Assembly: GCA_029264955.1 (NCBI GenBank) | Contig: JARHYC010000010.1 | Location: forward strand, 36,753 to 100,752 | Source: Faecalibacterium sp. | GTDB lineage: Bacteria; Bacillota; Clostridia; Oscillospirales; Ruminococcaceae | Length of the DNA stretch: 64,000 bases | Direction of reading: 5' to 3' | Shown here: piece by piece, positions 1 through 9,004 of the stretch | Layout: the number at the start of each line of letters is the position of its first letter | Position numbering within the stretch: the first letter of the stretch is position 1 | Made by a program: the position numbers and the translations under genes | The notes under the pieces: generated by a model | Seen by the model: only the letters and a program-made list of their open reading frames with translations | Databases searched by the model: none | What the model was told of the DNA's origin: nothing

Positions 1-2
1 TC

Positions 3-227
3 GAGCTGCAGGATGAACTAATGGAAAAAGTTCGCGGCAAGACTGCACAATATGTATATGTGCTTGGTCTTTGCGTCTCCTCCGTAGCAATCTTACTTTT
101 TGCTGTATTGGACGCTTTGCAAATCATCCAGAGCGGAGAGCTGTTGATTCTGTATCTGGGTTTGTATATGATACTGCAACTCATCAGCGGACAGATCATC
201 TTCCGCCACCTGATGAAAAAGTATTAA
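3..227 (+). CDS. C-terminal part of small two-TM membrane protein (5' truncated by window edge)
   Basis: Reading frame is open to the window start (ELQDELMEKVRGKTAQ...); two hydrophobic helices. Confidence 0.55.
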   Translation, partial: ELQDELMEKVRGKTAQYVYVLGLCVSSVAILLFAVLDALQIIQSGELLILYLGLYMILQLISGQIIFRHLMKKY

Positions 228-317
228 ATATTCTCTATCACAGAAAAGAGGGCTGCATAGATGGTGCAGCCCTCCTTTTTTTCATGCAAGCCAACCAATC
301 CGCACCATTCTTTTCTC

Positions 318-346
318 TTGACAGCTATATTGCAACGTGATACTAT
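318..346 (+). promoter_or_regulatory. Putative sigma-A promoter of padR operon (TTGACA-17-TACTAT)
   Basis: TTGACA at 318-323, 17-nt spacer, TACTAT at 341-346. Confidence 0.65.
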
Positions 347-371
347 GTATTTAGCAATACTAAATACATAG
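343..371. promoter_or_regulatory. Putative PadR operator: perfect 12-bp inverted repeat CTATGTATTTAG-caata-CTAAATACATAG
   Basis: Perfect palindrome overlapping the -10, immediately upstream of padR. Confidence 0.7.
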
Positions 372-389
372 GAAAGGAAATGCAAGTCT

Positions 390-752
390 ATGCCCATGCA
401 GGAAGACCGCTTCGCGCGGCAAATCAAAAAAGGTGTCATGGAAATGCTGGTACTGAAACTGCTCAGTCAGAAACCCAATTATGGTTATGAGCTGCTGACC
501 CGACTTTCTAACGTGCCGGGTGGTACATTGGGCGTGAAAGAAGGTACACTCTACCCGATTTTGTACCGCTTGGAAGAAGAAAATCTATTGGAATCCGGCT
601 GGCAAACCGGAACCGGACGTGCAGCACCCAAAAAAGTGTACACCATTACACCCGCAGGTCTGGAACGTCTGGAACACCAGAAAGAAATCTGGCAGACCTT
701 TCAATCCGATGTCGCTTTCATTCTGAATCAGGAGGATGACCATGAAATTTAA
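390..752 (+). CDS. PadR family transcriptional regulator
   Basis: KKGVMEMLVLKLLSQKPNYGYELLTRL...EGTLYPILYRLEEENLL..., typical PadR winged helix. Confidence 0.9.
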   Translation: MPMQEDRFARQIKKGVMEMLVLKLLSQKPNYGYELLTRLSNVPGGTLGVKEGTLYPILYRLEEENLLESGWQTGTGRAAPKKVYTITPAGLERLEHQKEIWQTFQSDVAFILNQEDDHEI

Positions 753-1260
753 GTACAAAGGGCAGGAAGTTCGTTTTCTGCCGCCGATCAAACGTTACAT
801 GAACCGTATCGAATGGCATTTGCATCTGCCGTTCAAAGTCAAAACACAGGTCATGCTGGACCTTGTAAGCGGCGTTTGCGCACGCCATGAGGCGGGTGAA
901 AGCTACGAAGCAATTATGGCAGATATGGGCACCCCCAAGCAGGTAGCAGACAGTTTGAATGTCGAGATGGCAGACTTCGCCTACCGGAAAAGCCCTTGGC
1001 GTTTTGCGGGGCTGGCGCTGTCTGCAATCGGTCTTGCACTGCTGTATCGTTTGCACCTGTTAGAAACGGGTATCGCGTCTGTAATCGGTGAAGCAGATGG
1101 TCCTACTGCTGTATTTGTCACATCTATTGCTACATCTGACGCTGTATCCGCTTGGATGGATAAAATCCTTTCCGTGCTGTTGATTGTAGGCGGACTGGTT
1201 GTCTTTTACTTGCTGGGACACCTGAAGCCCCGTTCAAAAGACAAGAAGGACGAAGAATAA
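742..1260 (+). CDS. HAAS/DUF1700-like membrane protein coupled to PadR
   Basis: GGAGG before ATG at 742; overlaps padR 3' end; cytosolic helical N-term plus two TM; PadR-HAAS pairing is common. Confidence 0.7.
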   Translation: MKFKYKGQEVRFLPPIKRYMNRIEWHLHLPFKVKTQVMLDLVSGVCARHEAGESYEAIMADMGTPKQVADSLNVEMADFAYRKSPWRFAGLALSAIGLALLYRLHLLETGIASVIGEADGPTAVFVTSIATSDAVSAWMDKILSVLLIVGGLVVFYLLGHLKPRSKDKKDEE

Positions 1261-1359
1261 CGATACATCTCTGCGTCACTTGAGAAAACACGGATCTGGC
1301 AAAGCATTTGTGGTACAAGATGGTTTTACAGCATTTCGATCCGTTCTGATATCAGAACA

Positions 1360-1397
1360 AAAAGACTGATGCGGTCTCCTGACGCATCAGTCTTTCT
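1360..1397 (+). terminator. Rho-independent terminator
   Basis: AAAGACTGATGCGgtctcctgaCGCATCAGTCTTT. Confidence 0.8.
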
Positions 1398-1544
1398 TAT
1401 TTGGGCGAATACAGGCTGCCTACTATCAGCATAATTTTATTGTTAAACAGAAATTATCACTTGATTTAGAATACATCTTATGCTATAATCACCGTAACAG
1501 AAAGCGGATATCTGCACTACAGTTACAAAAAGGAGTGTTCTATC

Positions 1545-1844
1545 ATGTTCTTGATGATTATCTGTTTCGGCATCGTAAGCGTTCTTTGCACGGTTTGCAA
1601 TTTTACTTGGATACACGAAAACAGCCCTCTGGCGCAATCTATGCCCATGCTGTCTACTTCGTTTGTTGCGCTGACGGCATATTTCTGCCATGCCGCAACC
1701 TTTGATTTTGTTCGCACGGAAAACATATCCGGCTTGTTAGATGTAACCCCTACCCTGCATAAGGTATTGACGCTGTACATCATCGTCATGCTGGTAAGCA
1801 ACGCACTGATTACCCTGTTCCGGTTTTTCCGCAACAACAAGTAA
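1545..1844 (+). CDS. Small membrane protein (99 aa)
   Basis: AAAGGAG RBS upstream of ATG; three hydrophobic segments. Confidence 0.6.
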   Translation: MFLMIICFGIVSVLCTVCNFTWIHENSPLAQSMPMLSTSFVALTAYFCHAATFDFVRTENISGLLDVTPTLHKVLTLYIIVMLVSNALITLFRFFRNNK

Positions 1845-2057
1845 CATCCGCGCTTCCGCCGGGGTTTGATACAACCTACAAAGCTTTTGCAGAAGAACTC
1901 GACACAGCATTTTGTTTGTGCTGTGTGAGTTCTTTTTTATTGGTTTCTTTGATACGATAAAATTCCTGCAATGCAACAAATCCGTCACACAGCTTTGATC
2001 CCATAGTCTATCTTACAAAACCAGTAAGTCAGTCGCTCTCACACTATCGTAACGCAA

Positions 2058-2099
2058 AGCGGAGGGTATCTCAAACGAGACACCCTCCGCTTTCTTTTT
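2058..2099. terminator. Hairpin terminator
   Basis: GCGGAGGGTaTCTCaaacGAGAcACCCTCCGCTTTCTTTTT. Confidence 0.75.
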
Positions 2100-2162
2100 G
2101 ATTTTTCTAAATACCCGCGGCTCTGGTGTTTCCACCTCAAGCATCGGCTTTTTCTATTGCAC

Positions 2163-3116
2163 TCAGCAACCAGTCAACAGCAGCAAGACAGCACTTACCA
2201 GCACCTGCAGCAGTGCAAAACGAATCACAACCTGTGCATCCGACCAACCGCAGTTCTTGCGGGCATGGTCATGCAGCGGGGTTCGAATATTCTTCAGAAT
2301 CCAGATTTTCAAAAAGCGCTTCAGGCTGATTTTCAAAATGCCTAAGCCGCCATCCAGAATGAACACCAGCGCTGCCAGCACAAAGGCGAAAGGATGGCCG
2401 CTCTTCATCGCCAGCACAGCCACAAAGAAGCCCAGCGCACGACTGCCCGCGTCGCCCATCATTACAGAGGACGGGGATGCGTTACGCCACAGATACGCTG
2501 CGACAGATGCCATAACCACCAACACAACGGTAACAAAAGAGCCAAGCTCCTCATGGAAAGCCATCAGGAAGGTACCCATCGTAATCAGGGACATTACACC
2601 GGACAGACCATCTACGCCATCGGTGCAGTTGACTACGTTTATGGCAACCCAGATCAGAATGATTGCCAGCACCAGATAAACCATGTAAGGCAGCTCAAAG
2701 GTCCATGCCAGGAAGTGAACACTGGTTCCGTTGAAATACAGATATGTGGTGCCTGCTACGATAGCGATAACGAAATCAATCAGGCCCTTTTTATATTCAT
2801 TCCACGGAGTGTCGGCTGCATCATCCAGATAGCCGCTGAGCATCGAAGCAACCAGAAGCAGCATATAGATGGCAAGCTCCACCGAGAAGGGGCTAAATGC
2901 CATCGCACACAATGCCATACACAACACAAACAGCAGACCCGCACCGCGGGCCTTACCCTTGGATAACGCGCCATTGACCGCAAACTGACGGCCGTGGTCC
3001 TGTGGCAGCTTATTGCGGAACAATTCAATTACTAAAAATGTCAGCCCAAAGCTGACCAGGGCTGCCAACACATTGATGCGGCTCCCATCCATAAATTGCA
3101 TCAGATAATTCACCAT
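2163..3116 (-). CDS. MraY/WecA-like family 4 glycosyltransferase (phospho-MurNAc-pentapeptide transferase paralog)
   Basis: NCTDGVDGLSG, GDAGSRALGFF, LDGGLGILKISLKRF, TPLHDHARKNCGWSDAQVVIRF motifs; polytopic. Confidence 0.8.
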   Translation of the reverse strand: MVNYLMQFMDGSRINVLAALVSFGLTFLVIELFRNKLPQDHGRQFAVNGALSKGKARGAGLLFVLCMALCAMAFSPFSVELAIYMLLLVASMLSGYLDDAADTPWNEYKKGLIDFVIAIVAGTTYLYFNGTSVHFLAWTFELPYMVYLVLAIILIWVAINVVNCTDGVDGLSGVMSLITMGTFLMAFHEELGSFVTVVLVVMASVAAYLWRNASPSSVMMGDAGSRALGFFVAVLAMKSGHPFAFVLAALVFILDGGLGILKISLKRFLKIWILKNIRTPLHDHARKNCGWSDAQVVIRFALLQVLVSAVLLLLTGC

Positions 3117-3256
3117 ACTATTTTCCTCTTCCTGATAGATTTCGAATAGACGCTTCTGGGCTGCATTGTAACATGCTACCCAAGAAAAATCAATCGAATG
3201 CGGCAGTCCTGCGCCCACCTTATATATAATATCACGCTGTGCGCAAGATATCCACG

Positions 3257-3296
3257 CAAAAATCCCCTGCCGCATATACGGCAGGGGATTTTTTGC
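3257..3296. terminator. Bidirectional terminator
   Basis: AAAAATCCCCTGCCGcatataCGGCAGGGGATTTTTT. Confidence 0.8.
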
Positions 3297-3550
3297 ATTG
3301 TTCGGAATCTGCCGGAAAAGAAAGGAGGATAAAAACCGGCATCCTTATAGAAACTCCTGCGATGCAGAAGATTGTTGGTTGTCTGCCGTCTTCCTTGCCG
3401 AATGGCCTGTCACGGAAGTACGGTCAGTAAGTATGAAGCTACGGCGTGTGCCGTTTCCAAGTGTCTTTTGCAATGGATCTTCAATGGCTATAGTATACCG
3501 GGAATATATGTACAAACTTTTATCGGCTTTTGAACCCTTTGCAAAGCTTC

Positions 3551-4456
3551 TTACATATTTTTTTCACCTTGCAGCTTGTCATAATACGCTTTGGTGATAT
3601 CTACAAAGCTCTGCACATCCATACGGTCGTTGTTGCGCAGGACACCGATTTCCACTTGCATAGGGTCGTAATCAATCAGCTTGACCCGGCAAATCCCTGG
3701 AATACCGGCATCTTCCAGACACGGAATGATGGCAACCCCTGCGTTCATCTGAATGCGCACCAGCGCACCTTCCATGCTGGGTACCGAACAGCTTACGTCC
3801 GCGCCGGCATCCAGAAGCTCTTTGACCGATGGACCACGGCAGGCGTACAGATAACTCTCATACGAATCCGATGTGACCACCGGCTGACCTTTCAAATCCG
3901 CCAACTGCAGTTCTTTCTTTTGAGCAAGTGGGTTATTCGGATGCATCCACACATGATATGGCATGGTAAAAATAGGATAAAACACAATGTCAGGCGCATT
4001 GCTGTGCTCAATATTATAGAAAAAGCCAACATCCAATTTACCGGATCGCAGTTCGTCCAGTGGGCGGACATTATCCTGTGGGATGATATCCACTACCACA
4101 TTGGGGTATCGTTTTTGAAATAGCATCACTGTTTTTGCCATGGATTCATAATCGAATAATTTACGCAAACCAACCACCAAGCGGGAATGACCTGTCGTTT
4201 GGATAATTTTGGCTTTTTCCACCGATTCGTCATAATAATCCGGAATGTGTTTCACATCGTGATAAAACGCATTTCCTGCCGGGGTAAGCTTGGTATGGCG
4301 GGTGGTGCGGTCAAACAAATGCAAGCCTGTTTCTTTCTCTAATGCACTGATTTGATAAGTAATCGATGGCTGAGTGGTAAACAGACGTACCGCCGCTGCA
4401 CTGAAATTCAGTTCTTCTGCGACCGCGATAAAGCATCGTAATTGATGAATCGTCAT
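3551..4456 (-). CDS. LysR family transcriptional regulator
   Basis: MTIHQLRCFIAVAEELNFSAAAVRLFTTQPSITYQISALEKETGLHLFDR HTH; LysR substrate-binding domain. Confidence 0.92.
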   Translation of the reverse strand: MTIHQLRCFIAVAEELNFSAAAVRLFTTQPSITYQISALEKETGLHLFDRTTRHTKLTPAGNAFYHDVKHIPDYYDESVEKAKIIQTTGHSRLVVGLRKLFDYESMAKTVMLFQKRYPNVVVDIIPQDNVRPLDELRSGKLDVGFFYNIEHSNAPDIVFYPIFTMPYHVWMHPNNPLAQKKELQLADLKGQPVVTSDSYESYLYACRGPSVKELLDAGADVSCSVPSMEGALVRIQMNAGVAIIPCLEDAGIPGICRVKLIDYDPMQVEIGVLRNNDRMDVQSFVDITKAYYDKLQGEKNM

Positions 4457-4535
4457 TTTTTTATCATTCCTCCTTTTGTGGTCTTGCGTTTTCTTCATTA
4501 TAACAAAAACTATATATATAGTACAGACACTTCGT

Positions 4536-4554
4536 TTATAAAATAACTTTATAA
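4536..4554. promoter_or_regulatory. Candidate LysR-type operator TTATAAA-ataac-TTTATAA
   Basis: Perfect 7-bp inverted repeat in the divergent LysR/reductase intergenic region. Confidence 0.4.
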
Positions 4555-4689
4555 GTAAACTACTTTTTTCAATTTCACAAACCGACTGATTTCGTGTATC
4601 ATGGATGCACACGGCTTTGTAGAAAAAAAGACAATGCCGATATCCAAATTAGATTTTTATACACGTTATATGGAAAGAAGGAACTTCCT

Positions 4690-6639
4690 ATGAGTAAGAT
4701 TTCTCGTCGTAATTTTATGAAGGGCGCTGCTGTCGGTACCGCTGGTATCGCTGCTGCCAGCCTGCTGACCGCTTGCGGCAACACCGACAGCGCTGCTACC
4801 AACGGCGGCTCTTCTGTTGCTTCCAGCAGCACTGCTTCTAATGACAATCAGGAAGCACAGATCCCCTCTTCACCGGTTGACGGCAAGTACGTTACTTCCG
4901 CAGTCGGCCACGAAGGTATGATCCACGTTGCCACCACCATGATGAACGGCACCATCGCAGCTTGCGAAGTGCTGAGCCATGAGGAGACCATGGGCATCGG
5001 CAACTACGCCTGTACCCGTATCCCCGCCGCTATCGTTAAGTACCAGAGCGTCAACGTGCCCAACCTGCGCGGTACCTCTGTCACTTCTATGGCAATCAAG
5101 AGCGCTGTTAAGGAAGCAATCAAGCAGTCCGGCTACAACGTAGACGATTTCTCTGCCGAGATTACTCCCGAAACCTCCAACGAAGAGATCGAGGACAGCG
5201 CTGACGTCATCATCATCGGTGCAGGTACTTCCGGTCTGGTTGCTGCTGCTCGTCTGCTGGAAGAAGGCAAGACCGTTATCCTGGTGGAGAAGCGCGACAT
5301 TCCCGGCGGTTCCATGTCCATGACCTACGGCGGCGTTGCTACCGCAGGCTCCAAGCTGCAGACCAACTTCGACGTTGACGGCAGCTACCGCGCTTCTGCA
5401 ATGGGCAACCTGGAGAACATGATGAACTTCTGGAAGAGCAACGAAAAGTATCATCGTGCTGACTTCTACAACGGCGAAATGCCCTATATGACCCAGCAGT
5501 ACACCTACGCTGGTGATCTAGTTGACTGGATGCACGGTATGGGCATTGGCTTCAACTGCCTGGGCAACTACGAGGGCGGCACCCAGTACGGCGCTGCTAC
5601 CCCGTATCTGGCACCCGGCTGCTACGAAGGCGGCGCAGGCTACGCTATGATGTTCTTGGTCAACCGTATCGGTATGTACAAGGACAAGGATGGCAACCCC
5701 ATGGGCAAAATCATCTACTCCACCAGCGCTACTGATCTGATCAAGAACGAGAGCGGCAAGGTGATCGGTTGCCACGCTGCAGGCGACAACGGTGCAAAGT
5801 ACACCCTGACCGGCAAGGCTGTCTGCCTGGCTTCCGGCGGTTTCGCTCGCAATAAGGAAATGCTGCAGAAGTACTGCGCTGACTACGCTGACTTCTTCTT
5901 CAACTGCGCTTCTTCCATGGAAGGCGACGGCATCCGCATGGGTCTGGAAGCAGGTGGTGTTGTCGAGTGCGAGAACCGTCCTCTGCCCGCATTCCTGTCC
6001 AGCTACAAGAGCAAGTTTGAGCTGGCATTTATCCACAACTCTGCACCTGGCATCATGGTCAACATCAATGGCGACAACATCGGCAACATCATTTCCGATA
6101 ACCACTACACCATGGCTAAGGCTAAGCTGAACCCCGAAAACGGCGACACTTTCTATTACATCTTTGACGAAGCTTCTGCTGCTAAGGTTCGCGACTGCGA
6201 GTCTTACGGTTTCAATGGCTATGTTGCTATGTTCGAGAAGGGCGAGGCTGTCCACTACGACTCTGTTGAGGCTGCTATGGAAGAGCTGAAGCTGCCCGAT
6301 CTGGCTGCTTCTATCGAGGCTAACAACAAGGCTGCTCTGGCTGGCGAACCCGACGAGTTCGGCCGTGTAAACTGCCCCTACATCGAGACCCGTACCGGTC
6401 TGTGGGCAATCCGTGTTGACCCCACCTTCTACCTGACCACTGCTGGTCTGGCAATCGACCTGGACTGCCATGTCCTGACCGAGGACAAGAAGATCATCCC
6501 CGGCCTGTTCGCAGCTGGCGACGTCTGCGGCTCTATCGAAGAGAAGGACGCAAAGCAGTACGGCATGGGCTTTGATGCAGCTCTGATCTACGGCTACATC
6601 ATGGGCAACACCATCAACAAGGAATTCAAGAAACTGTAA
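4690..6639 (+). CDS. Tat-exported lipoprotein FAD-dependent reductase (fumarate/urocanate reductase-like) with N-terminal FMN-binding-like domain
   Basis: SRRNFMKGAAVGTAGIAAASLLTAC Tat plus lipobox; FMN_bind-like region; GAGTSGLVAAARLLEEGKTVILVEK Rossmann; C-terminal GLFAAGDVCGS. Confidence 0.88.
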   Translation: MSKISRRNFMKGAAVGTAGIAAASLLTACGNTDSAATNGGSSVASSSTASNDNQEAQIPSSPVDGKYVTSAVGHEGMIHVATTMMNGTIAACEVLSHEETMGIGNYACTRIPAAIVKYQSVNVPNLRGTSVTSMAIKSAVKEAIKQSGYNVDDFSAEITPETSNEEIEDSADVIIIGAGTSGLVAAARLLEEGKTVILVEKRDIPGGSMSMTYGGVATAGSKLQTNFDVDGSYRASAMGNLENMMNFWKSNEKYHRADFYNGEMPYMTQQYTYAGDLVDWMHGMGIGFNCLGNYEGGTQYGAATPYLAPGCYEGGAGYAMMFLVNRIGMYKDKDGNPMGKIIYSTSATDLIKNESGKVIGCHAAGDNGAKYTLTGKAVCLASGGFARNKEMLQKYCADYADFFFNCASSMEGDGIRMGLEAGGVVECENRPLPAFLSSYKSKFELAFIHNSAPGIMVNINGDNIGNIISDNHYTMAKAKLNPENGDTFYYIFDEASAAKVRDCESYGFNGYVAMFEKGEAVHYDSVEAAMEELKLPDLAASIEANNKAALAGEPDEFGRVNCPYIETRTGLWAIRVDPTFYLTTAGLAIDLDCHVLTEDKKIIPGLFAAGDVCGSIEEKDAKQYGMGFDAALIYGYIMGNTINKEFKKL

Positions 6640-6799
6640 TTGCTTCTTACTCCTCCCCTTGCATAGGAGCGGCATCTTCGCTCTAAATTGATTCGTCTAA
6701 AGAAACTGCACATATGTGTGTGCATCAGCAGATACTGCTCCTTGCAGTATCTGCTTTTTTTATATCTTTTTATTGGCTTGTTCCTTTGCTGCACACTGT

Positions 6800-6846
6800 C
6801 AAAAATCCCCCGGCGGATTGCATAATGCAATCCGCCGGGGGATTTT
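6800..6846. terminator. Strong bidirectional terminator
   Basis: AAAATCCCCCGGCGGATTGCATaATGCAATCCGCCGGGGGATTTT. Confidence 0.9.
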
Positions 6847-6867
6847 GCTTATGACTGGAAATAACAA

Positions 6868-7692
6868 TCAGAACTTGCCGCTAGCGCTAGAGCCTCCGCT
6901 GCTGCGAACAGATGTTCCTCCACTACTGTGATGGCTGCCACTGCTACTGCTCTTAGAAGGCGGATCATATACGCGCGAAACCGTAGTATTCGTATAGCGG
7001 TCATACTGATCGGTCAGATGCAGTCCGCCTTTTGTCACAAAGGCTTCAGCCTGTGTACCGTGAGCAACCGATTTCAGCTGTGCTTTTAGTATGATGACAA
7101 CGCAAACTGCAATCAAAATACCAATTACAATGCAGGCTAATGTCCCGTAAATCCAAGCATTTCGCGGCGGCGGTACGTTATCCACATCCACCGGCTCACC
7201 CGCCAAGGAGGTATCCAACATTTCACCGCAAACCTTTTGATAGTCTCGGAAACCGTTGTACCACACATCCTTACCGAAATCATCCAAGAATTCCCCGCTT
7301 AGATAGCTTTTTCCATAATCGGTAAAAGCGGTATTGCCATAACCGAAGGCAAACAGTGCCCAATCCCGATCCTCCATGGACATGAGCAGCAGGATTCCGT
7401 TGTGTGCATCCCCTTCGCCCATCTCACGCGTCAGATACAGTTGCTCCGCAGCTGTTTCCATATCGGGCGCATCCATCCATGTGGTAATATCCTGCACTGT
7501 AACGATATATACGCCAAAGCCGTACTTTTCTGCCAGCGTTTTCGCATTATCCTCCAGCGTTTGCTGTTGTTTTTCGGTCAACAGCTTTGCATCGTCCATC
7601 ACATAACGGAACGGTTCCTCCGCAAAGGCAGGAATACACAGCAATAACATAAACGCTATGCTCAAAAACAGCGATGTCAGTTTTTTTGTCAT
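6868..7692 (-). CDS. TPM domain-containing membrane protein (YgcG/YdjH-like)
   Basis: Signal peptide; FRYVMDDAKLLTEKQQQTLEDNAKTLAEKYGFGVYIVTVQD TPM domain; TM; Ser/Gly-rich tail. Confidence 0.8.
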   Translation of the reverse strand: MTKKLTSLFLSIAFMLLLCIPAFAEEPFRYVMDDAKLLTEKQQQTLEDNAKTLAEKYGFGVYIVTVQDITTWMDAPDMETAAEQLYLTREMGEGDAHNGILLLMSMEDRDWALFAFGYGNTAFTDYGKSYLSGEFLDDFGKDVWYNGFRDYQKVCGEMLDTSLAGEPVDVDNVPPPRNAWIYGTLACIVIGILIAVCVVIILKAQLKSVAHGTQAEAFVTKGGLHLTDQYDRYTNTTVSRVYDPPSKSSSSGSHHSSGGTSVRSSGGSSASGKF

Positions 7693-7705
7693 ATGCCCCA
7701 CCCCT

Positions 7706-8848
7706 TTATCGGAACCAATTTGCAATAACAGTGCCCAGAGTTTGTGCAAAAAGTAAGCTCAGCACAATCGAAGAGCCCAAAGCCGTACCCAAAAACCAAT
7801 TACGGGCCTTCCCCATATCCAACGGTAGATCACCCACCATCTTTCCGGTCTGGCCATTCATCGCAAACAGATAGTTCTTACCATTCCACTTGGTAGAAAG
7901 CATCCACACTGGCAGCAATGCATATTTGACCTCGCCGCGCTTTAAGGTTGCCTGCTGGGTAACGGGGGTAACGCTCGTATAGCCCTGTACCGTATTCCGC
8001 GCACTATCGATAGCAGTACGCTTGCACCGCTGATCCGCACGGGACGATGCCGCCTGTGCATCCACATCATACTTATCCGCTAAAAAGCCTGGTAAATATG
8101 CCGTGGAGAATTTGGTCAAATCCTTATAATCATACGGCTCGATCGAGTCCATATAATCGTCCGGCATTTTGGTAGAACCATCCACCGGAACTTTTTCAAA
8201 ATCAATAAAACCTTTGCGTAACACTTGGTAGTGCTTGGTTTTTGTTACTCGATAATCTCCCTGACGACTTGTGCTTACCTGGGTTGCATGGTAGGTCGCA
8301 TACACATTGGCAGAGCTATCGAAAAGCCAAAACGGTACATAGACTCCTTTGATTTCCTCGATATGATTATCTGCTGTAAACGCCTTTGGCAGCAAGAGCT
8401 TGCCTTTATAGTGGTTTTTCAATGCTTTGATTGCATCCTCACGGCTCAGCTTAAAGGGCAGCACGAAATCCGGCCGCAGCGTCCCGCCAAACTGGCCGGG
8501 AACAATCGCTGGATTCCCGCAATAGGGGCAGCTGCTGGCTGCTGTGGTGTCATCGCAAATCAGCTGTGCGCCGCAGGACGGACAGCTGTAAGCACGCATT
8601 TTTTCTGCATCTTCGCCCCAATCCGCACCAACCGAAGCAAAATCCCACTCTTTTTCTTCCTCGCTGCGCGCTTCTGCCTGCTGCTGTGCAGCTGCAGCCT
8701 GTGCATCCTTATCTGCATACAGGGCTTCGATTTCCTCTACGGTATATGTACTGCCACAATAGTCACATTCCAATTTACCCGAAGCCCCCACAAAGTGAAG
8801 CGGCCCCGTACAGGCAGGACATTTATAGTTTGTGATTTGTTCCGGCAT
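7706..8848 (-). CDS. TFIIB-type zinc-ribbon membrane protein (YdjG-like)
   Basis: YKCPACTGPLHF...LECDYCGS and YSCPSCGAQL...CPYCGNPAIV ribbons; C-terminal TM. Confidence 0.8.
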   Translation of the reverse strand: MPEQITNYKCPACTGPLHFVGASGKLECDYCGSTYTVEEIEALYADKDAQAAAAQQQAEARSEEEKEWDFASVGADWGEDAEKMRAYSCPSCGAQLICDDTTAASSCPYCGNPAIVPGQFGGTLRPDFVLPFKLSREDAIKALKNHYKGKLLLPKAFTADNHIEEIKGVYVPFWLFDSSANVYATYHATQVSTSRQGDYRVTKTKHYQVLRKGFIDFEKVPVDGSTKMPDDYMDSIEPYDYKDLTKFSTAYLPGFLADKYDVDAQAASSRADQRCKRTAIDSARNTVQGYTSVTPVTQQATLKRGEVKYALLPVWMLSTKWNGKNYLFAMNGQTGKMVGDLPLDMGKARNWFLGTALGSSIVLSLLFAQTLGTVIANWFR

Positions 8849-9004
8849 AATTTCCCTCCCTTATCACGCAAAAATTACCAAACCTGCTGTCGGATCGGTC
8901 CGCCTTTGTATAGGCAGACCGCACCAACGGCAGCAGCTTTCCTTTCAGGTGGGTATCAAAATTCCCCTGCTCCAGCGGAAGCAAAACTCCGCCGGGGGGC
9001 TGGC

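Noticed and set aside
2275-2290. GGGGTTCGAATATT, T-loop-like tRNA motif
   Set aside because: Lies inside the MraY-like coding sequence; no acceptor or anticodon stem could be built
5518-6675. 385-aa - strand ORF antisense to the flavin reductase
   Set aside because: Val/Ala/Asp-rich spurious translation opposite conserved flavoprotein motifs
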